NCBI RefSeq assembly: GCF_023168325.1
Contig: NZ_AP025688.1
Location: 372,001 to 436,000 of the forward strand
Reading direction: 5' to 3'
Length of the DNA stretch: 64,000 nucleotides
Origin: Tsukamurella sp. PLM1
GTDB taxonomy: Bacteria > Actinomycetota > Actinomycetes > Mycobacteriales > Mycobacteriaceae
Shown here: positions 9,016-21,679 of the stretch, in pieces
Layout of the letters: every line of letters begins with the position of its first letter
How positions within the stretch are numbered: position 1 is the stretch's first letter
Translations under genes and position numbers: made by a program
The notes under the pieces: generated by a model
The model's input: the letters and a program-made list of their open reading frames with translations, nothing else
Told to the model about the DNA's origin: nothing
The model's database searches: none

Positions 9016-9738
9016 CTAGGCGCCGGTGTCGGCGGCGGCGCGCCGCTCGGCGAGGTACTTCTTCGCGACGCCCCAGATGATGGGCAGCACGGAGACGAAC
9101 ACGATCAGCAGGAAGATCGTGTTGATGTTCTCGCGGACGAAGCTGAACTTGCCGAGCCACACGCCGAGCAGCAGCAGGCCGTCGCCCCAGACGATCGCGC
9201 CGATCACGGTCCACATGAGGAACTTGGCGAAGGTCATCTTGGCGGCGCCGGCGGCGAGCGGGGCGAAGGTGCGGACGAACGGCACGAAGCGGGCCAGTAC
9301 CAGGGTTGCAGGGCCGTACTTCTCGAAGAATGCGTGCGTCTCGTCGAGGTACTTGGTCTTGAGGAAGCGGGCGTCGGGCTTGAAGAACTTCTCGCCGCCG
9401 AAGCGGCCGATGAAGTAGCCGACGATGCCGCCGAGGATCGCGACGATCGGCACGGCGATCAGGAGCACCGGGAGCGACATCGCGCCGCCCTCGTACTTCA
9501 CCTCGTCGGCGGCCGCGCTCGCCGTCCCGGCGGAGGCGAGCAGGCCGGCGATGAACAGCAGCGAGTCACCGGGGAGAACGGGGAACAGCACGCCGGATTC
9601 GATGAACACCACGAGTAGAAGGCCGACCAGGGCGATGGTGCCGAAGGCGTTCAGCACGGCGATGGGGTCGGTGAGCTCGGTGATGGACAACGCCTGCATG
9701 GTGGTCGAGGCGGCCAGAGTCAGGTCGTTGAGATGCAC
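9016..9738 (-). CDS. DedA family membrane protein
   Basis: A 240-residue DedA paralogue with VLPGDSLLFIAG, GGIVGYFIGRFGG and RFVPFVRTFAPLAAG. It differs from its neighbour by a longer N-terminus and an insert after the first loop. M. tuberculosis has one dedA (Rv0364) at this locus between fba and the GH76 gene; here there are two. The likely role is lipid-carrier recycling (family knowledge). The ATG at 9738 opens the operon. Confidence 0.9.
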   Translation of the reverse strand: MHLNDLTLAASTTMQALSITELTDPIAVLNAFGTIALVGLLLVVFIESGVLFPVLPGDSLLFIAGLLASAGTASAAADEVKYEGGAMSLPVLLIAVPIVAILGGIVGYFIGRFGGEKFFKPDARFLKTKYLDETHAFFEKYGPATLVLARFVPFVRTFAPLAAGAAKMTFAKFLMWTVIGAIVWGDGLLLLGVWLGKFSFVRENINTIFLLIVFVSVLPIIWGVAKKYLAERRAAADTGA

Positions 9739-9757
9739 GGGTGCCAGAATACCGTCC

Positions 9758-11628
9758 CTAGGTGAGCACTTCGTCGATGTAGCACCAGCGCCACGACTCC
9801 CCGGCCTCGAAGCTGCGGATCACGGGGTGGTTCGTCAGCTCGTGGTGCGCGGTCGCGTGCTTGCCCTCCGACGAGTCGCAGCAGCCCACGTGTCCGCAGG
9901 TCAGGCACAGTCGCAGCGCGACGGGGTTCTGCCCCGATTCGACGCATGCGAGGCACGTGTCGCTGAGTGCAGCCGGGTCGGGCGTCGAATCGGACACACG
10001 GAGATGGTCACACTCCTCCTGCGCCCACGGCGGCGTCAGCAGTTCCGCGACGGCGACGCGCTCGCTGCGCATCGCGGAGACGGTGAGCAGGGCCTCCTCC
10101 ACGTCGAGCGCCGCGAGCACCTGCTCGAGCACCTCGTGATCGCCCGGCCGCTGTCGCGCAGCCGCAGCACCTCCGCGCGCTCGGCGACGAGCATCTGCAG
10201 CCGCACCTCGCGGACCTGCGCGGCCGGCGTCTCGTGCGCCTCGGGGCCGAGGCGCTCCCAGAACGACCGCTCCCGGGTGATCGCGCGCTCCCGGATCCCG
10301 TCGAGCACGGGCTCCGGCACCGCGTTCTCCGGGCTCGCGGCGATCTCGTCGAGCCGGGCCAGCCCGGCGTTGATCGCGGACCGCATGACGACGGCCTGCT
10401 GCAGCGCGTCCGACCGCGCGTTGGGTCCCCGCACGTGGAGCAGCTTCGCCAGCGCCGGCAACGTCGAGCCCTGGAACAGCAGTGTCCCCGCCACGACGGC
10501 CATGGCCGCGAACACGAGGACCTCCCGGTCGGGACAGTCGGCGGGCAGGATGAACGCCGCGGCCAGCGTGACGACCCCGCGCATCCCGGCCCACGACAGC
10601 ACGGCCGTCTCGCCGGCGGAGAGCCGCTCGTCGGCGTCGTCGACGCGGATGGAGATCAGGGCCGACGGGGCGCACCACACCATTCGGGCGAGGATCACGG
10701 TGACGATCACGGCCACGCACGTCACGATGATCAGCGGCCACCCGACCGATGAGGCGGCGGCGCCCTCGAAGATGGTCCGCATCTGCAGCCCGATGAGGAG
10801 GAACACCGCGTTCTCGAGCAGGAACTGGATGGTGTTCCAGTTGATCCGCGCCGACATGCGGCCGATCGCGGTCTGGTCGGTGGGCGCCTTGTAGGCCACG
10901 ATCAGGCCCGCCACGACGACGGAGACCACGCCCGAGCCGTGGATGTGCTCGGCGGGCAGGTACGCGAACCACGGGCTGATCAGGGTGATGCCGGTAGTGA
11001 GCACCGGGTCCGTCAGGCGGCGCAGCGCGAACCTGATGAGCACGGCGGCGAGCCCGCCGATCACGACCCCGCCCACCGCGCTGAGGGCGAACGAGCCCAG
11101 CACCTGCCAGAACCCGACGGTGCCCGCGATCGCCGCGATCGCCGTGCGCAGCAGCACGATCGAGGTGGCGTCGTTGAACAGGGACTCGCCCTCCAGGAGG
11201 GTGGTCACCTTCCGGGGCAACCCGATCCGGCGGCCCACGGCGGTGGCGGCCACCGCGTCGGGCGGCTCGACGATGGCGCCGAGCGCCAGCCCGGCCGCGA
11301 ACGGGATGTCCAGCAGCCACGAGGTGACCGCGCCGACCGCCGCGGCGGTGAACAGCACGAGGCCCACCGACAGCATGCCGATGGGCCGGATGTTGGCCTT
11401 GAAGTCCACCAATGACGCCTTGGACGCGGCGGCGTACAGCAGTGGCGGCAGCAGGCCCAGCAGCACCACGTCGGGATGCAGCGGCACCGAGGGTAACGCC
11501 GGGACGAACGAGGCGGCGATCCCGACCACCGTCAGGACGAGCGGCGCCGCCAACCCGAAGCGATCACACAGCGCGCTGACCACGAGAACCGTCGCGGCCA
11601 GTGCGACCAACCCAACTGCGAGCTCCAT
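9758..11628 (-). CDS. CPA1 Na+/H+ antiporter with C-terminal UBP-type zinc finger, frameshifted
   Basis: About 400 residues form the 12-helix CPA1 exchanger core (VEPPDAVAATAVGRRIGLP holds the ion-binding Asp). A cytoplasmic region follows, then a Cys/His-rich UBP-type zinc finger ending at 9758 (CLACVESGQNP, CLTCGHVGCCDSS, HPVIRSF). Such antiporter-zf-UBP fusions occur in actinobacteria; the finger's ligand is unknown there. A one-base loss near 10143 splits the gene; repair gives LRDSGRGDHEVLEQVLAALD and a 623-residue protein. It is divergent from fbaA with 55 bases between. Confidence 0.85.
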
Positions 11629-11683
11629 GAGCGATAGTCTTTCACCTGGAAACGCAGAACCGCTCGCTCAGGAGGACAACCAC

Positions 11684-12712
11684 ATGCCCATCGCGACCCC
11701 CGAGGCCTACCGGGAGATGCTGGACCGTGCCCGTGAGGGCGGTTATGCGTACCCGGCGATCAACTGCACGTCGAGTGAGACCGTCAATGCCGCGATCAAG
11801 GGCTTCGCTGATGCCGGCAGTGACGGGATCATCCAGTTCTCCACCGGCGGTGCCGAATTCGGTTCGGGGTTGGGGGTCAAGGACATGGTGGTCGGTGCGG
11901 TCGCGCTGGCCGAGTTCGCGCACGTGGTCGCCGCGCAGTACGACGTGACCGTCGCGCTGCACACTGATCACTGCCCGAAGGACAAGCTGGACACCTATGT
12001 CCGCCCGCTGCTGGAGATCTCGCAGGAGCGGGTGGACGCGGGTCGGAATCCGTTGTTCCAGTCGCACATGTGGGACGGCTCGGCGGTGCCGCTGGAGGAG
12101 AATCTGGAGATCGCCCGGGAGCTGTTGGCGAAGGCGAAGGCCGCGAAGATCGTTCTGGAGATCGAGATCGGTGTGGTCGGCGGTGAGGAGGACGGCGTCG
12201 AGAACGAGATCAACGACAAGCTGTTCACCTCCGATGAGGATTTCGCGAGGACCGTGGACGCGCTCGGCGCGGAGGGGTATCTGCTCGCGGCGACGTTCGG
12301 CAACGTTCACGGCGTGTACAAGCCGGGGAATGTGAAGCTTCGCCCGGAGGTGCTGCGTGACGGTCAGGCGGTCGCGTCGGAGAAGTTGGGGCTGCCGGCG
12401 GGGAGTAAGCCGTTCGATTTCGTGTTCCACGGTGGCTCGGGTTCGCTCAAGAGTGAGATCGAGGAGTCGTTGAGCTACGGGGTGGTGAAGATGAACGTCG
12501 ACACCGACACCCAGTACGCGTTCACGCGTCCGGTGGCCGGGCACATGTTCGCCAACTACGACGGTGTGCTCAAGGTGGACGGCGAGGTCGGCAACAAGAA
12601 GGTGTACGACCCGCGGTCCTACCTGAAGAAGGCCGAGGCGGCGATGTCCGAGCGCGTCGTCGAGGCGTGCAACGATCTGCACTCCGCCGGCAAGTCCATC
12701 AGCCGGACGTAG
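11684..12712 (+). CDS. fbaA: Class II fructose-bisphosphate aldolase
   Basis: Interconverts fructose 1,6-bisphosphate with dihydroxyacetone phosphate and glyceraldehyde 3-phosphate; zinc-dependent. The zinc site and substrate motifs are visible: HTDHCPKD, IEIGVVGGEEDG, GNVHGVYKPGN and FHGGSGS. It is 342 residues, full length. The start ATG follows CAGGAGGAC 7 bases upstream. The codon mix (more GGT, GAT, AAT and TTG) differs from the neighbours; high expression or older transfer are possible reasons. M. tuberculosis fba (Rv0363c) sits in the same neighbourhood. Confidence 0.95.
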   Translation: MPIATPEAYREMLDRAREGGYAYPAINCTSSETVNAAIKGFADAGSDGIIQFSTGGAEFGSGLGVKDMVVGAVALAEFAHVVAAQYDVTVALHTDHCPKDKLDTYVRPLLEISQERVDAGRNPLFQSHMWDGSAVPLEENLEIARELLAKAKAAKIVLEIEIGVVGGEEDGVENEINDKLFTSDEDFARTVDALGAEGYLLAATFGNVHGVYKPGNVKLRPEVLRDGQAVASEKLGLPAGSKPFDFVFHGGSGSLKSEIEESLSYGVVKMNVDTDTQYAFTRPVAGHMFANYDGVLKVDGEVGNKKVYDPRSYLKKAEAAMSERVVEACNDLHSAGKSISRT

Positions 12713-12733
12713 TCGTAGGGTCGTCGGGCCGCG

Positions 12734-13231
12734 CTATTGCAGCGCGAGCCCGATGATCACCGCGAGCATCAGCACCACCATGGCCGCGGCCGCCGCCCAC
12801 TCCGGGCCGGTGAGCCGCGGCCGTGCGCGTCCGGGGTGCGTGCCGGCGGATCGTGCCTGCGGGGCGGGCCCGGGATGGGCCGCGGGGGCCGGTCCGCCCG
12901 ACGGTGCGCCGTGCCCCTGCCGCGCCGCCGGCCGGACGCCCGGCGGGGGCACGGGCCGGCTCGGTGGCTGCGACGGCGCCGACCGGTGCTGGTGCGGGCC
13001 GTGCTGGGCGTGGGGCCGCGGGGCCATCGGATGAGGCGCCGCGATCGGCGGGGTCGCGGTCCGCCGGGGCGGGGTCACCCGGCCTGCGCCGCGCGCGATC
13101 CGGTCCGTACGGGGCGGCGGCGGGCTCGGAACCTCCGAGTACGCCAGCTTGGGCACCGACGGCGCCGTGCTCGGCGTAGCCGCGGGCGGCTTCGCGTTCC
13201 GCTGTGTCGGGTCGTCCGACGGCGAGCTCAT
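12734..13231 (-). CDS. Pro-rich protein with C-terminal membrane anchor
   Basis: A 165-residue protein: residues 1-135 are low-complexity, rich in Pro, His, Arg and Ala, and the last 25 form one membrane helix (WAAAAAMVVLMLAVIIGLAL). The tail-anchored layout suggests a scaffold with its disordered part in the cytoplasm (inference). Its ATG overlaps the stop of the upstream acidic membrane protein (ATGA), so the two are translationally coupled and may interact. I do not recognise a family. Confidence 0.7.
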   Translation of the reverse strand: MSSPSDDPTQRNAKPPAATPSTAPSVPKLAYSEVPSPPPPRTDRIARGAGRVTPPRRTATPPIAAPHPMAPRPHAQHGPHQHRSAPSQPPSRPVPPPGVRPAARQGHGAPSGGPAPAAHPGPAPQARSAGTHPGRARPRLTGPEWAAAAAMVVLMLAVIIGLALQ

Positions 13232-15208
13232 CGCGCCCCGACCCGCGTGCACACCTTCCAGGTGCCGTCGTTCTTCTCGAGCGACAGGGTGTTGCGCACC
13301 TTGGATTCGGGATTGTTCACGTAGTGCACCTCCACCTGGACCTCGGCGCGGTCTCCGCGCACGTCCACGGCCTGGAGGCCGTCGACCTCGGGGAGCATGC
13401 CGTCCGTCTTGGCGGCAGCATGGATGCGCTGCCACTGCGCCTCGTCGACGCCGTCGTAGTAGGCCTTCGCGCCGCCGCAGGTCTGTTCCCGGAGTGCGGC
13501 GAGGTCGCCCCGGTTGACGGCGGCGACGAAACTCGTCGTCGCGTCCGCCGCGGCCCTGCGGGGTCGCCCGACGATCCGCCGTCCGAGCGCGGCACCAGCA
13601 GCAGCACCGCCGCGACGACGAGTACCACGGCCGCGACAGCCGCCGCGATGATCCACGCGGTCCTGCCTCTCCGGGGCATCCGCTCAGGCTGGGACGTCGA
13701 CGGCGTGTAGTACGACGGTGCCTGCCGCGCTGCGGGGACCGCCGCCACCCCGGTGGCCGCGGCTGTCGGCACGACGCCTGCCGGTGGGTCCTCGTCCCGC
13801 GCCGACTCGGCCGGTGCGTCCTCGGGCCGCGGCGCGCGCAGCGCACCGGGCACGGGAAGCACCTCCGTCGCGGGCGTCGCGTCGGGGAGCTCGTTCTGCT
13901 CCGTGTCGATCACGGCCTGGTCCGGCTTCGCAGCCTTGGAGAGGGGGATGGCCTCGGTCGGCGCCTCGTCCGCAGCCGTCTCCTCGGCCTCCGTGCCGGG
14001 TTCGACGGTGCCCGCGTCCGCCGCCGGCTCCTCCTCGGCTACGTCGGCCTCCTCGGTCGGCTCGTCGTCGGCGGCGTCGGTCGACTCCTCGGCGTCGGCG
14101 GTGGCGGGTACCTCTGCCGTGCCGGAATCGGCCTCGTCCGTGCCGGTTTCGCGGTCGCGCTCGGCCGCGCCGACGGCGATCCCCGCTGCGGCGCCGACCC
14201 CGACGACCGCCGCGGCGGCCGCTGCCGTCGCGGTCCCGTCCGGCCCCTCGTCCGCGTCCTGCGGCTCGTCCGTCGGAGTCTCGGCTTCGGCCGGCTCGTC
14301 GGTCTGCGGTTCCTCCGCGGCCTCGGCCTGATCGACGGGCTCGTCGGCGTCCGTCTCGGCCTGGTCGTCGAGTTGGTCGGGCTCCGCCTCGTCGGCTTCG
14401 GCGGTCTCCTCCGGCGCGCCGTCCTCGCCGGTGCCGGGCGGCGTCGGAACCGGGATGGCGACGGTGTCGTCCGTGCTGGGCCGCGATGCGACCGGGATGA
14501 CGGTGGTCTCCGCTTCGGCGTTCTCATCGACCGGCGGGGTCGTGTTGACCGGCCCCACGGTCCGCAGCGGTGACGGTGCCGTGCTCTCGGCCTGCGCGTC
14601 CTCGGCGGGCTCGGCGTCGTCGCCCGCCGCATCCTCGTCGACCGCGGCGTCTTCGGCGGGCTCGGCCTCCGTGGCGCCCGCCGCGTCTTCGTCGACCGCG
14701 GCGTCTTCGGCGGGCGAGTCCTCCTCGGCCGCGGCTGCGGGTTCGCTGTCCGCCTCGTCGGTGGTCGCGTCGTCGGCCCCGTCCTCGGTCGCCGCCTCCT
14801 GCTCAGCTGCTTCTTTCTCGGCTGCTTCTTGCTCCGCTGCGTCCTGCTCCTCCGCTGCGTCGTCGTCGGCGTCGGAACCCGCCGCGCCGGGACCCGCCGC
14901 GACGGGGAGCACCGTCGTCTCCGCCTCGGACGGGCTGTCGGAGGCCGGTGCGGGGAGGCGCCGTCGACGGCGATGGCGGTGGTCTCGGCCTCGCTGGGGG
15001 CCGGCGCACCGTCGGGCCCGCCGACGAGACCGGCGAGCGACTCGGAATGCGACGGCGTGAGGGCGTCTGCGGGGGCGCTGCCGAGGGAACCGGCCGTGTC
15101 GGTGCTGTCGTGGAGCGGCGCGGCGGGCCACGATGCCAGGCGTCCGCGCAGGTCACGAAGCCGCGACAGGGGTCCGAAGTTCTTGTCCCGCGCCATCGAT
15201 TCCGCCAT
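13228..15208 (-). CDS. Acidic Ala/Glu/Asp-rich membrane protein with DUF4878-like outer domain (Rv0361-like), frameshifted
   Basis: About 660 residues. After a short N-terminus (ARDKNFGPLSRLRDLRGRLA) come roughly 400 residues almost entirely of Ala, Glu, Asp, Thr and Pro, with internal repeats such as PAEDAAVDEDAAG. A membrane helix follows (AWIIAAAVAAVVLVVAAVLL), then an outer domain of about 110 residues (TTSFVAAVNRGDLAAL to WKVCTRV) of the DUF4878 type. The position between fba and the DUF3151 gene matches Rv0361, which is much shorter. Two one-base losses, near 14959 and 13554, break the frame; each repair restores continuous sequence. Start 15208 is preferred; 15196 is possible. Function unknown. 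Confidence 0.7.
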
Positions 15209-15302
15209 CCCCTCGCTCGCCGACAAAATCCGTGCCGCAGCGGCGCGCCGCAGACGGAACACCTGACAGACTAGCGGGCCGCGGACGTGGAAGACTGGGC
15301 CC

Positions 15303-15722
15303 ATGACGTCGTTCGGAGATCTCCTCGGTCCGCCTCCGGTCCTCCTCGACATCGACGAGGAACCGGAACTGCAGCTGCACAAGGGCCGCCCGGCCGCCGA
15401 GGTCGCGGCCGACTTCCCGACGTCGTCGCTGGCCTGGGCCACCCTCGCCGAGGGCGCGCTGGAGGCCGAGCAGGCCGTGACCGCGTACGCGTACGCACGC
15501 ACCGGCTACCACCGCGGGCTGGACCAGTTGCGTCGCCAGGGGTGGCGGGGCTTCGGGCCCGTGCCGTTCTCGCACGAGAACAACCGGGGCTTCCTACGTG
15601 CCGTCGCCGCGCTGGCGAAGGCCGCGAAGTCGATCGGCGAGGAGGACGAGTACCTCCGCTGCCTGGACCTGCTGAACGATTGTGACCCCGAAGCCGCGGG
15701 CGCTCTCGGACTCGGCGAGTAG
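15303..15722 (+). CDS. DUF3151 family protein (Rv0360c-like)
   Basis: A 139-residue soluble protein with helical repeats resembling TPR units (SSLAWATLAEGALEAEQAVT, AYARTGYHRGLDQLRRQGW). It matches the conserved actinobacterial DUF3151 family by length and by locus (Rv0360c next to Rv0361). No enzymatic motif is visible; a protein-interaction role is a guess. The ATG at 15303 was chosen. Its stop overlaps the first possible start of the next gene. Confidence 0.8.
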   Translation: MTSFGDLLGPPPVLLDIDEEPELQLHKGRPAAEVAADFPTSSLAWATLAEGALEAEQAVTAYAYARTGYHRGLDQLRRQGWRGFGPVPFSHENNRGFLRAVAALAKAAKSIGEEDEYLRCLDLLNDCDPEAAGALGLGE

Positions 15723-16885
15723 CCGGATCCGCCGGCGGCACAACGCGCTGCCGCCGATCATCCGGAGCCGCACCAGCCGGCTCTGGCGTTCCAAACTGCC
15801 CATCCTGCAGTGCGCGCTGGCTGCCGCCATCGCGTGGTTCATCGCCAACGACGTGGTGGGGCACGTCTCGCCGTTCTTCGCCCCCATCGCCGCGGTCATC
15901 TCGCTGGGCCTGTCGCTCAATCAGCGCCTGCGCCGTTCGCTCGAGTTGGTGGGCGGCGTCACCGTCGGGATCGGTGTCGGCGACCTGCTGATCTCGGCGA
16001 TCGGCACCGGCCCGGCCAGCTGGGCCTGGTGGTCGCCATCGCGATGGCCGTCGCCGTCCTCGCCGACCGCGGGCCACTGGTTCCGATGCAGGCCGCCTCG
16101 TCGGCGGTCCTCGTGGCCACGCTGTTGCCGCCCGGCTCGACCGGCGGCTGGACCCGGATGCTGGACGCCCTCATCGGCGGTCTCGTCGGGGTGCTCATCG
16201 CCGCGCTGATCCCGAACAACCCCGCGGGGCGCCCGCAAGGACGCCGCGAAGGTGCTCGACACGATGCGCCGGGTCGTCGCGTCGGTCGCGGCCGGGCTCA
16301 CCGACGGTGACCGGTCCAACCTGGACTGGGCCCTCGAGACCGCCCGCGCGACCCAGCCCGACCTCGACCAACTGGGCGCCGATCTCGCGGGCGGCATCGA
16401 GATCGCGAGGGTATCGCCCGTGTTCTGGAGTTCCCGCGCGCGCATGGACCGCCTGCAGGCGATCGCGGAGCCCCTCGACAACGCTGTGCGCAACGTGCGG
16501 GTGATGGCGCGCCGCGCGCTCGCATCGAACCAGGCCCGCCAGCGGATCGACCCGGCGTTGGTCACCGAGATCGGGCGTCTCGCCGACTCCTTCAAGATCC
16601 TGCGCGACGTGGTGCTCGCCCCGCCCGACGGCCGGCCGGACCAGGCCGATGCCGCGCGGGTGCTGCGGTCGGCGGCGCGCCGCGCGAACGCCCTGCACCT
16701 CGAGGAGGAGAGCGAGTCGCTCAACGAGGTGATGATCTACGGCCAGCTGCGCTCGACGATCGTGGACCTGCTGCAGGTCGCCGGCCTCTCCCGCACCTCC
16801 GCGGTCGCGCAGATGCACACCGTGCCGACGAAGAAGGACGTCCCGCAGAAGGACGCGCCGACGTCGCCGGCCGGCGAGCCCGGGG

Positions 16886-16893
<8 letters not shown>
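15682..16893 (+). CDS. FUSC-like (aromatic acid exporter type) membrane protein, frameshifted twice
   Basis: The N-terminal half holds a run of membrane helices (LQCALAAAIAWFIANDVVG, FFAPIAAVISLGLSL, LVVAIAMAVAVLADR, ALIGGLVGVLIAALI) and a long soluble helical C-terminal half, the layout of FUSC/YccS-type transporters. Frame breaks: one base lost near 16014 (GPGQLGLVV restored), and near 16216 a change equal to one extra or two missing bases, before KDAAKVLDTMRR. The repaired protein has about 404 residues. The GTG start at 15682 overlaps the upstream gene and is uncertain. Substrate unknown. Confidence 0.65.
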
Positions 16894-18897
<2,004 letters not shown>

Positions 18898-19181
18898 GGC
18901 CCCCAGGCCCGAGCGTGGTCGATGACGCGCAGAACAGCTATGCGTGCCGCGCATAGTCGTTGAAACCCTGGTCAGTGGGATCTTGGCCGCCTCGAGTCAT
19001 GCGTCTGGCGCATGCCCTGGCTGTGGGTGCGACCAGACCGGGGCCCTGCGTGATGTCGCCGGATCGAGGGCGGCGTTCGTCCCCCGCGCGACACCGATCC
19101 GCGGCTCCGGCGTTCCGTCCCCCTCAGGCGCAGTTCGTGGGGCAGGGGTTCGAACGACCCCCGCGCGGCGTTCGCGGTCGA
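18898..19181. other. Intergenic region between convergent purA and the PfkB kinase gene
   Basis: These 284 bases hold no convincing gene. Two short hairpins share an ATGCG/CGCAT core: 18938-18956 (7-bp stem, 5-base loop; possible purA terminator) and 18998-19014 (6-bp stem). A tiny ORF at 18922-18963 lacks a ribosome site. Otherwise I see nothing. Confidence 0.5.
18938..18956 (+). terminator. Weak purA terminator candidate
   Basis: Exact 7-bp arms (18938-18944 and 18950-18956) with a 5-base loop lie 41 bases after the purA stop. There is no T tract, as is common in high-GC actinobacteria. Confidence 0.35.
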
Positions 19182-20131
19182 TCAGCGCAGCGACGGGTCC
19201 TGCGCGCGGACGGCCCGCACCTCGTCCATCGTCGGCGCGTACGCCCCGGCCCGGCTCACGGTGAGCGCGGAGGTGATCACGGCGCGGTGCAGCGAGGGCT
19301 GCACGTCGCTCCACTGGGCGGCACGGAGCCGTCGGGCGGCGTAGCGCGAGCCGAGGAACCCGGCGTCGAGCAGGCCCGACACCAGACCGGCCATGAACGA
19401 GTCGCCGGCCCCCACGGTGTCGCCGACTTCCACGGTCAGCTGGTCCACGTGCAGCATGTCGCGGTTCCCGGCGAGCAGTGCGTACGCGCCCCACGGCCCG
19501 CGGGTGACCACGACGAGCGCCGGGCCGGACGCGATCCAGCGGCGCATCACGTCCTCGACCGGTTCGTCGGGGTGCAGCCAGGCGATGTCCTCGTCGCTGG
19601 CCTTCACCACGTCCGACAGCGCGATCATCTCGGTGATGCGCGGCAGCACCTGCGCGGGCGTGCCCATCAGCGCGGGGCGGATGTTGGGGTCGTACGAGAC
19701 GGTCGCGTGGTCGCGGATCTGCTGCGCGACCCGGAGGACACCGTCGGCCCCGGAGCGAGCGTGGCCGCGAAACTGCCCGTGTGCAGGTGCCCGTACCGCT
19801 CCAGCGATTCGACGGGCGGCACCTCCCAGGTGAGGTCGAACTCGTACGTCGCGCGACCTTCGGCGTCGACGTTCGCGTACGCGAGCGGGGTGTTGGCGGC
19901 ACCGTCGGACCCGGGGACGATGTCGACGCCGGCCCCGGCCGCGGTCTCGGCGATCCGGTGGCCGCGGACGTCGCGGCCCCACCAGGACAGGATCGACGAC
20001 GGGTCGTCGAGCGCGGCGAGCCCGCACGCCACGTTGAACAGGCTGCCGCCCACGTGCTCGGCGGGCTCGGCGCCGTCGCGCAGCACGACGTCGACGAGGG
20101 CCTCGCCGAGGCAGAGGGTCCGGTCGGTCAT
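19182..20131 (-). CDS. PfkB-family sugar kinase (fructokinase-like), frameshifted
   Basis: Phosphorylates a sugar with ATP. PfkB signature 2 (VGDTVGAGDSFMAGL, with the catalytic Asp) is near the C-terminus, and GGSLFNVACGLAALD near the N-terminus gives signature 1. One missing base near 19748 splits the gene at LAPGA/DGVLRVAQQ; repair gives 316 residues. It follows a sugar-porter gene by one base, so uptake and phosphorylation of the same sugar, perhaps fructose, is likely (inference). Confidence 0.85.
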
Positions 20132-20132
20132 A

Positions 20133-21537
20133 TCAATGGCCTTTCGCCGCGAGCGGGTCGGGGACGCCGTCGTCCGGGTCGGAATCGAGGCCCAGCCGCT
20201 CCGTCATCTCCTCGAGTGGGATGCCCTTCGTCTCGGGCATGACCTTGAGTACCCACAGTAGCTGCAACACCATGAAACAGAAGAAGATCGAGAATGCGAA
20301 GCCGCCGCCGAGTGCGCCGAGGATCGGCGGGAAGGCGAAACTCGTGATCGCGGCGAACACCCAGTGCGTGGTGCTGCCGAGGGACTGCCCGGCCGCGGAT
20401 CCGGTTGGGGAAGATCTCGGAGATGAACACCCAGATCACGGCGCCCTGGCCGAACGCGTGCGAGGCGATGAAGACGACGAGCCCGAGCAGCACGAGCGCC
20501 GCCGAGGTCCCGTCGTAGTCGCCGTCGTAGACGAACATCACGCCCGCGAGGAAGCCCAGTGACACCAGGTACCCGACGGAGCCCACCAGCATCAGTCGGC
20601 GGCGTCCCAGCCGATCGATCACCGTGAGCGCGGCCATCGTGGCGATCAGGTTCACGAAGCCCACGGCGATGCTCATCAGGTACGGTGCGTTGCCGGTGGC
20701 GCCTGCGTCCTCCATCACGCGGGGCGCGTAGTAGAGGATCGCGTTGATGCCGGACAACTGGTTGAAGAAGGCGATCGCGACGGCGAGCAGGATCACCTTG
20801 CGGTGCCCGCGCGTGTAGAAGCGGGACTTCGCGCGGCCGGACTCCGCAGCGAGGGACTGCTGGATCTCGGCCATCTGCTCGTCCGCGTCGGCCTGCGTGG
20901 AACACAGTCGCTCCGAGATGGCGCGGGCCCGGGCCACGTCGTCGTGCCCCGCAAGCCACCGGGGCGTCTCGGGCACCGTCGGGAGGAGGAGCAGGAAGAC
21001 GGCTGCCGGAACGACCATCACCCCGAGCATCCACCGCCACGCGTTCGGATCGTCGCCCATGACCCCGCGGATGATCGCGTTCGACGCGTAGGCCACCAGG
21101 ATGCCGAGCACGATGTTGAACTGCACCAGCCCGACGAGCCGTCCGCGGTGCTTGGGCGGCGAGATCTCGGCGGTGTAGATCGGCGCGCACACGCTGGACG
21201 CGCCCACGCCGAGCCCGCCGATGAACCGGAACAGCTGGAGCAGTTCGACCGACGAGGTGGGGGCTACCGCGCAGCCGATCGCGCTGATCACGTACAGCGC
21301 GCCGATCGTGTACAGCACCTTCTTGCGGCCGTACCGGTCGGCGGGCCTGCCCGTGACGACCGCCCCGATGATGGTGCCGATCAGCGCGGTCGTCACGGTG
21401 AACCCGAGCATCCCGTCGCTGAGGCCGAACTGCTCCTGGATCTGCTTCTCGGCGCCGGAGATGACGGCCGTGTCGAAGCCGAAGATCAGGCCGCCCAGCG
21501 AAGCGACGACGGCGCTGCGGATCACCAGTGGTTTCAT
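20133..21537 (-). CDS. MFS sugar:H+ symporter, frameshifted
   Basis: A 12-helix sugar-porter family transporter (galactose/xylose/glucose type). Signatures: RPADRYGRKK (loop 2-3), RFIGGLGVGASS, PETPRWL and FFNQLSGINAILYY. Near 20389 the frame changes by an equivalent of two missing bases inside EIFPNRIRGR/QSLGSTTHW; the family norm RGRGQS supports two missing bases. The repaired length is 468 residues. It forms an operon with the downstream PfkB kinase. Start ATG 21537 gives MKPLVIRSAVVASLGG; an upstream GTG (21591) is unlikely. Confidence 0.9.
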
Positions 21538-21679
21538 GATCCCGAACGGTAGGCCTGCCGCCCGCCCGCCGAGTGAGAACAACTGAAACACTCACCACCC
21601 CACAGCGATCGGAAACAAACGCGGACCGTCGGGTCTCCGGACGTGCTGAACGGCCTGCGGGTTTGCCATGATGGACCCC

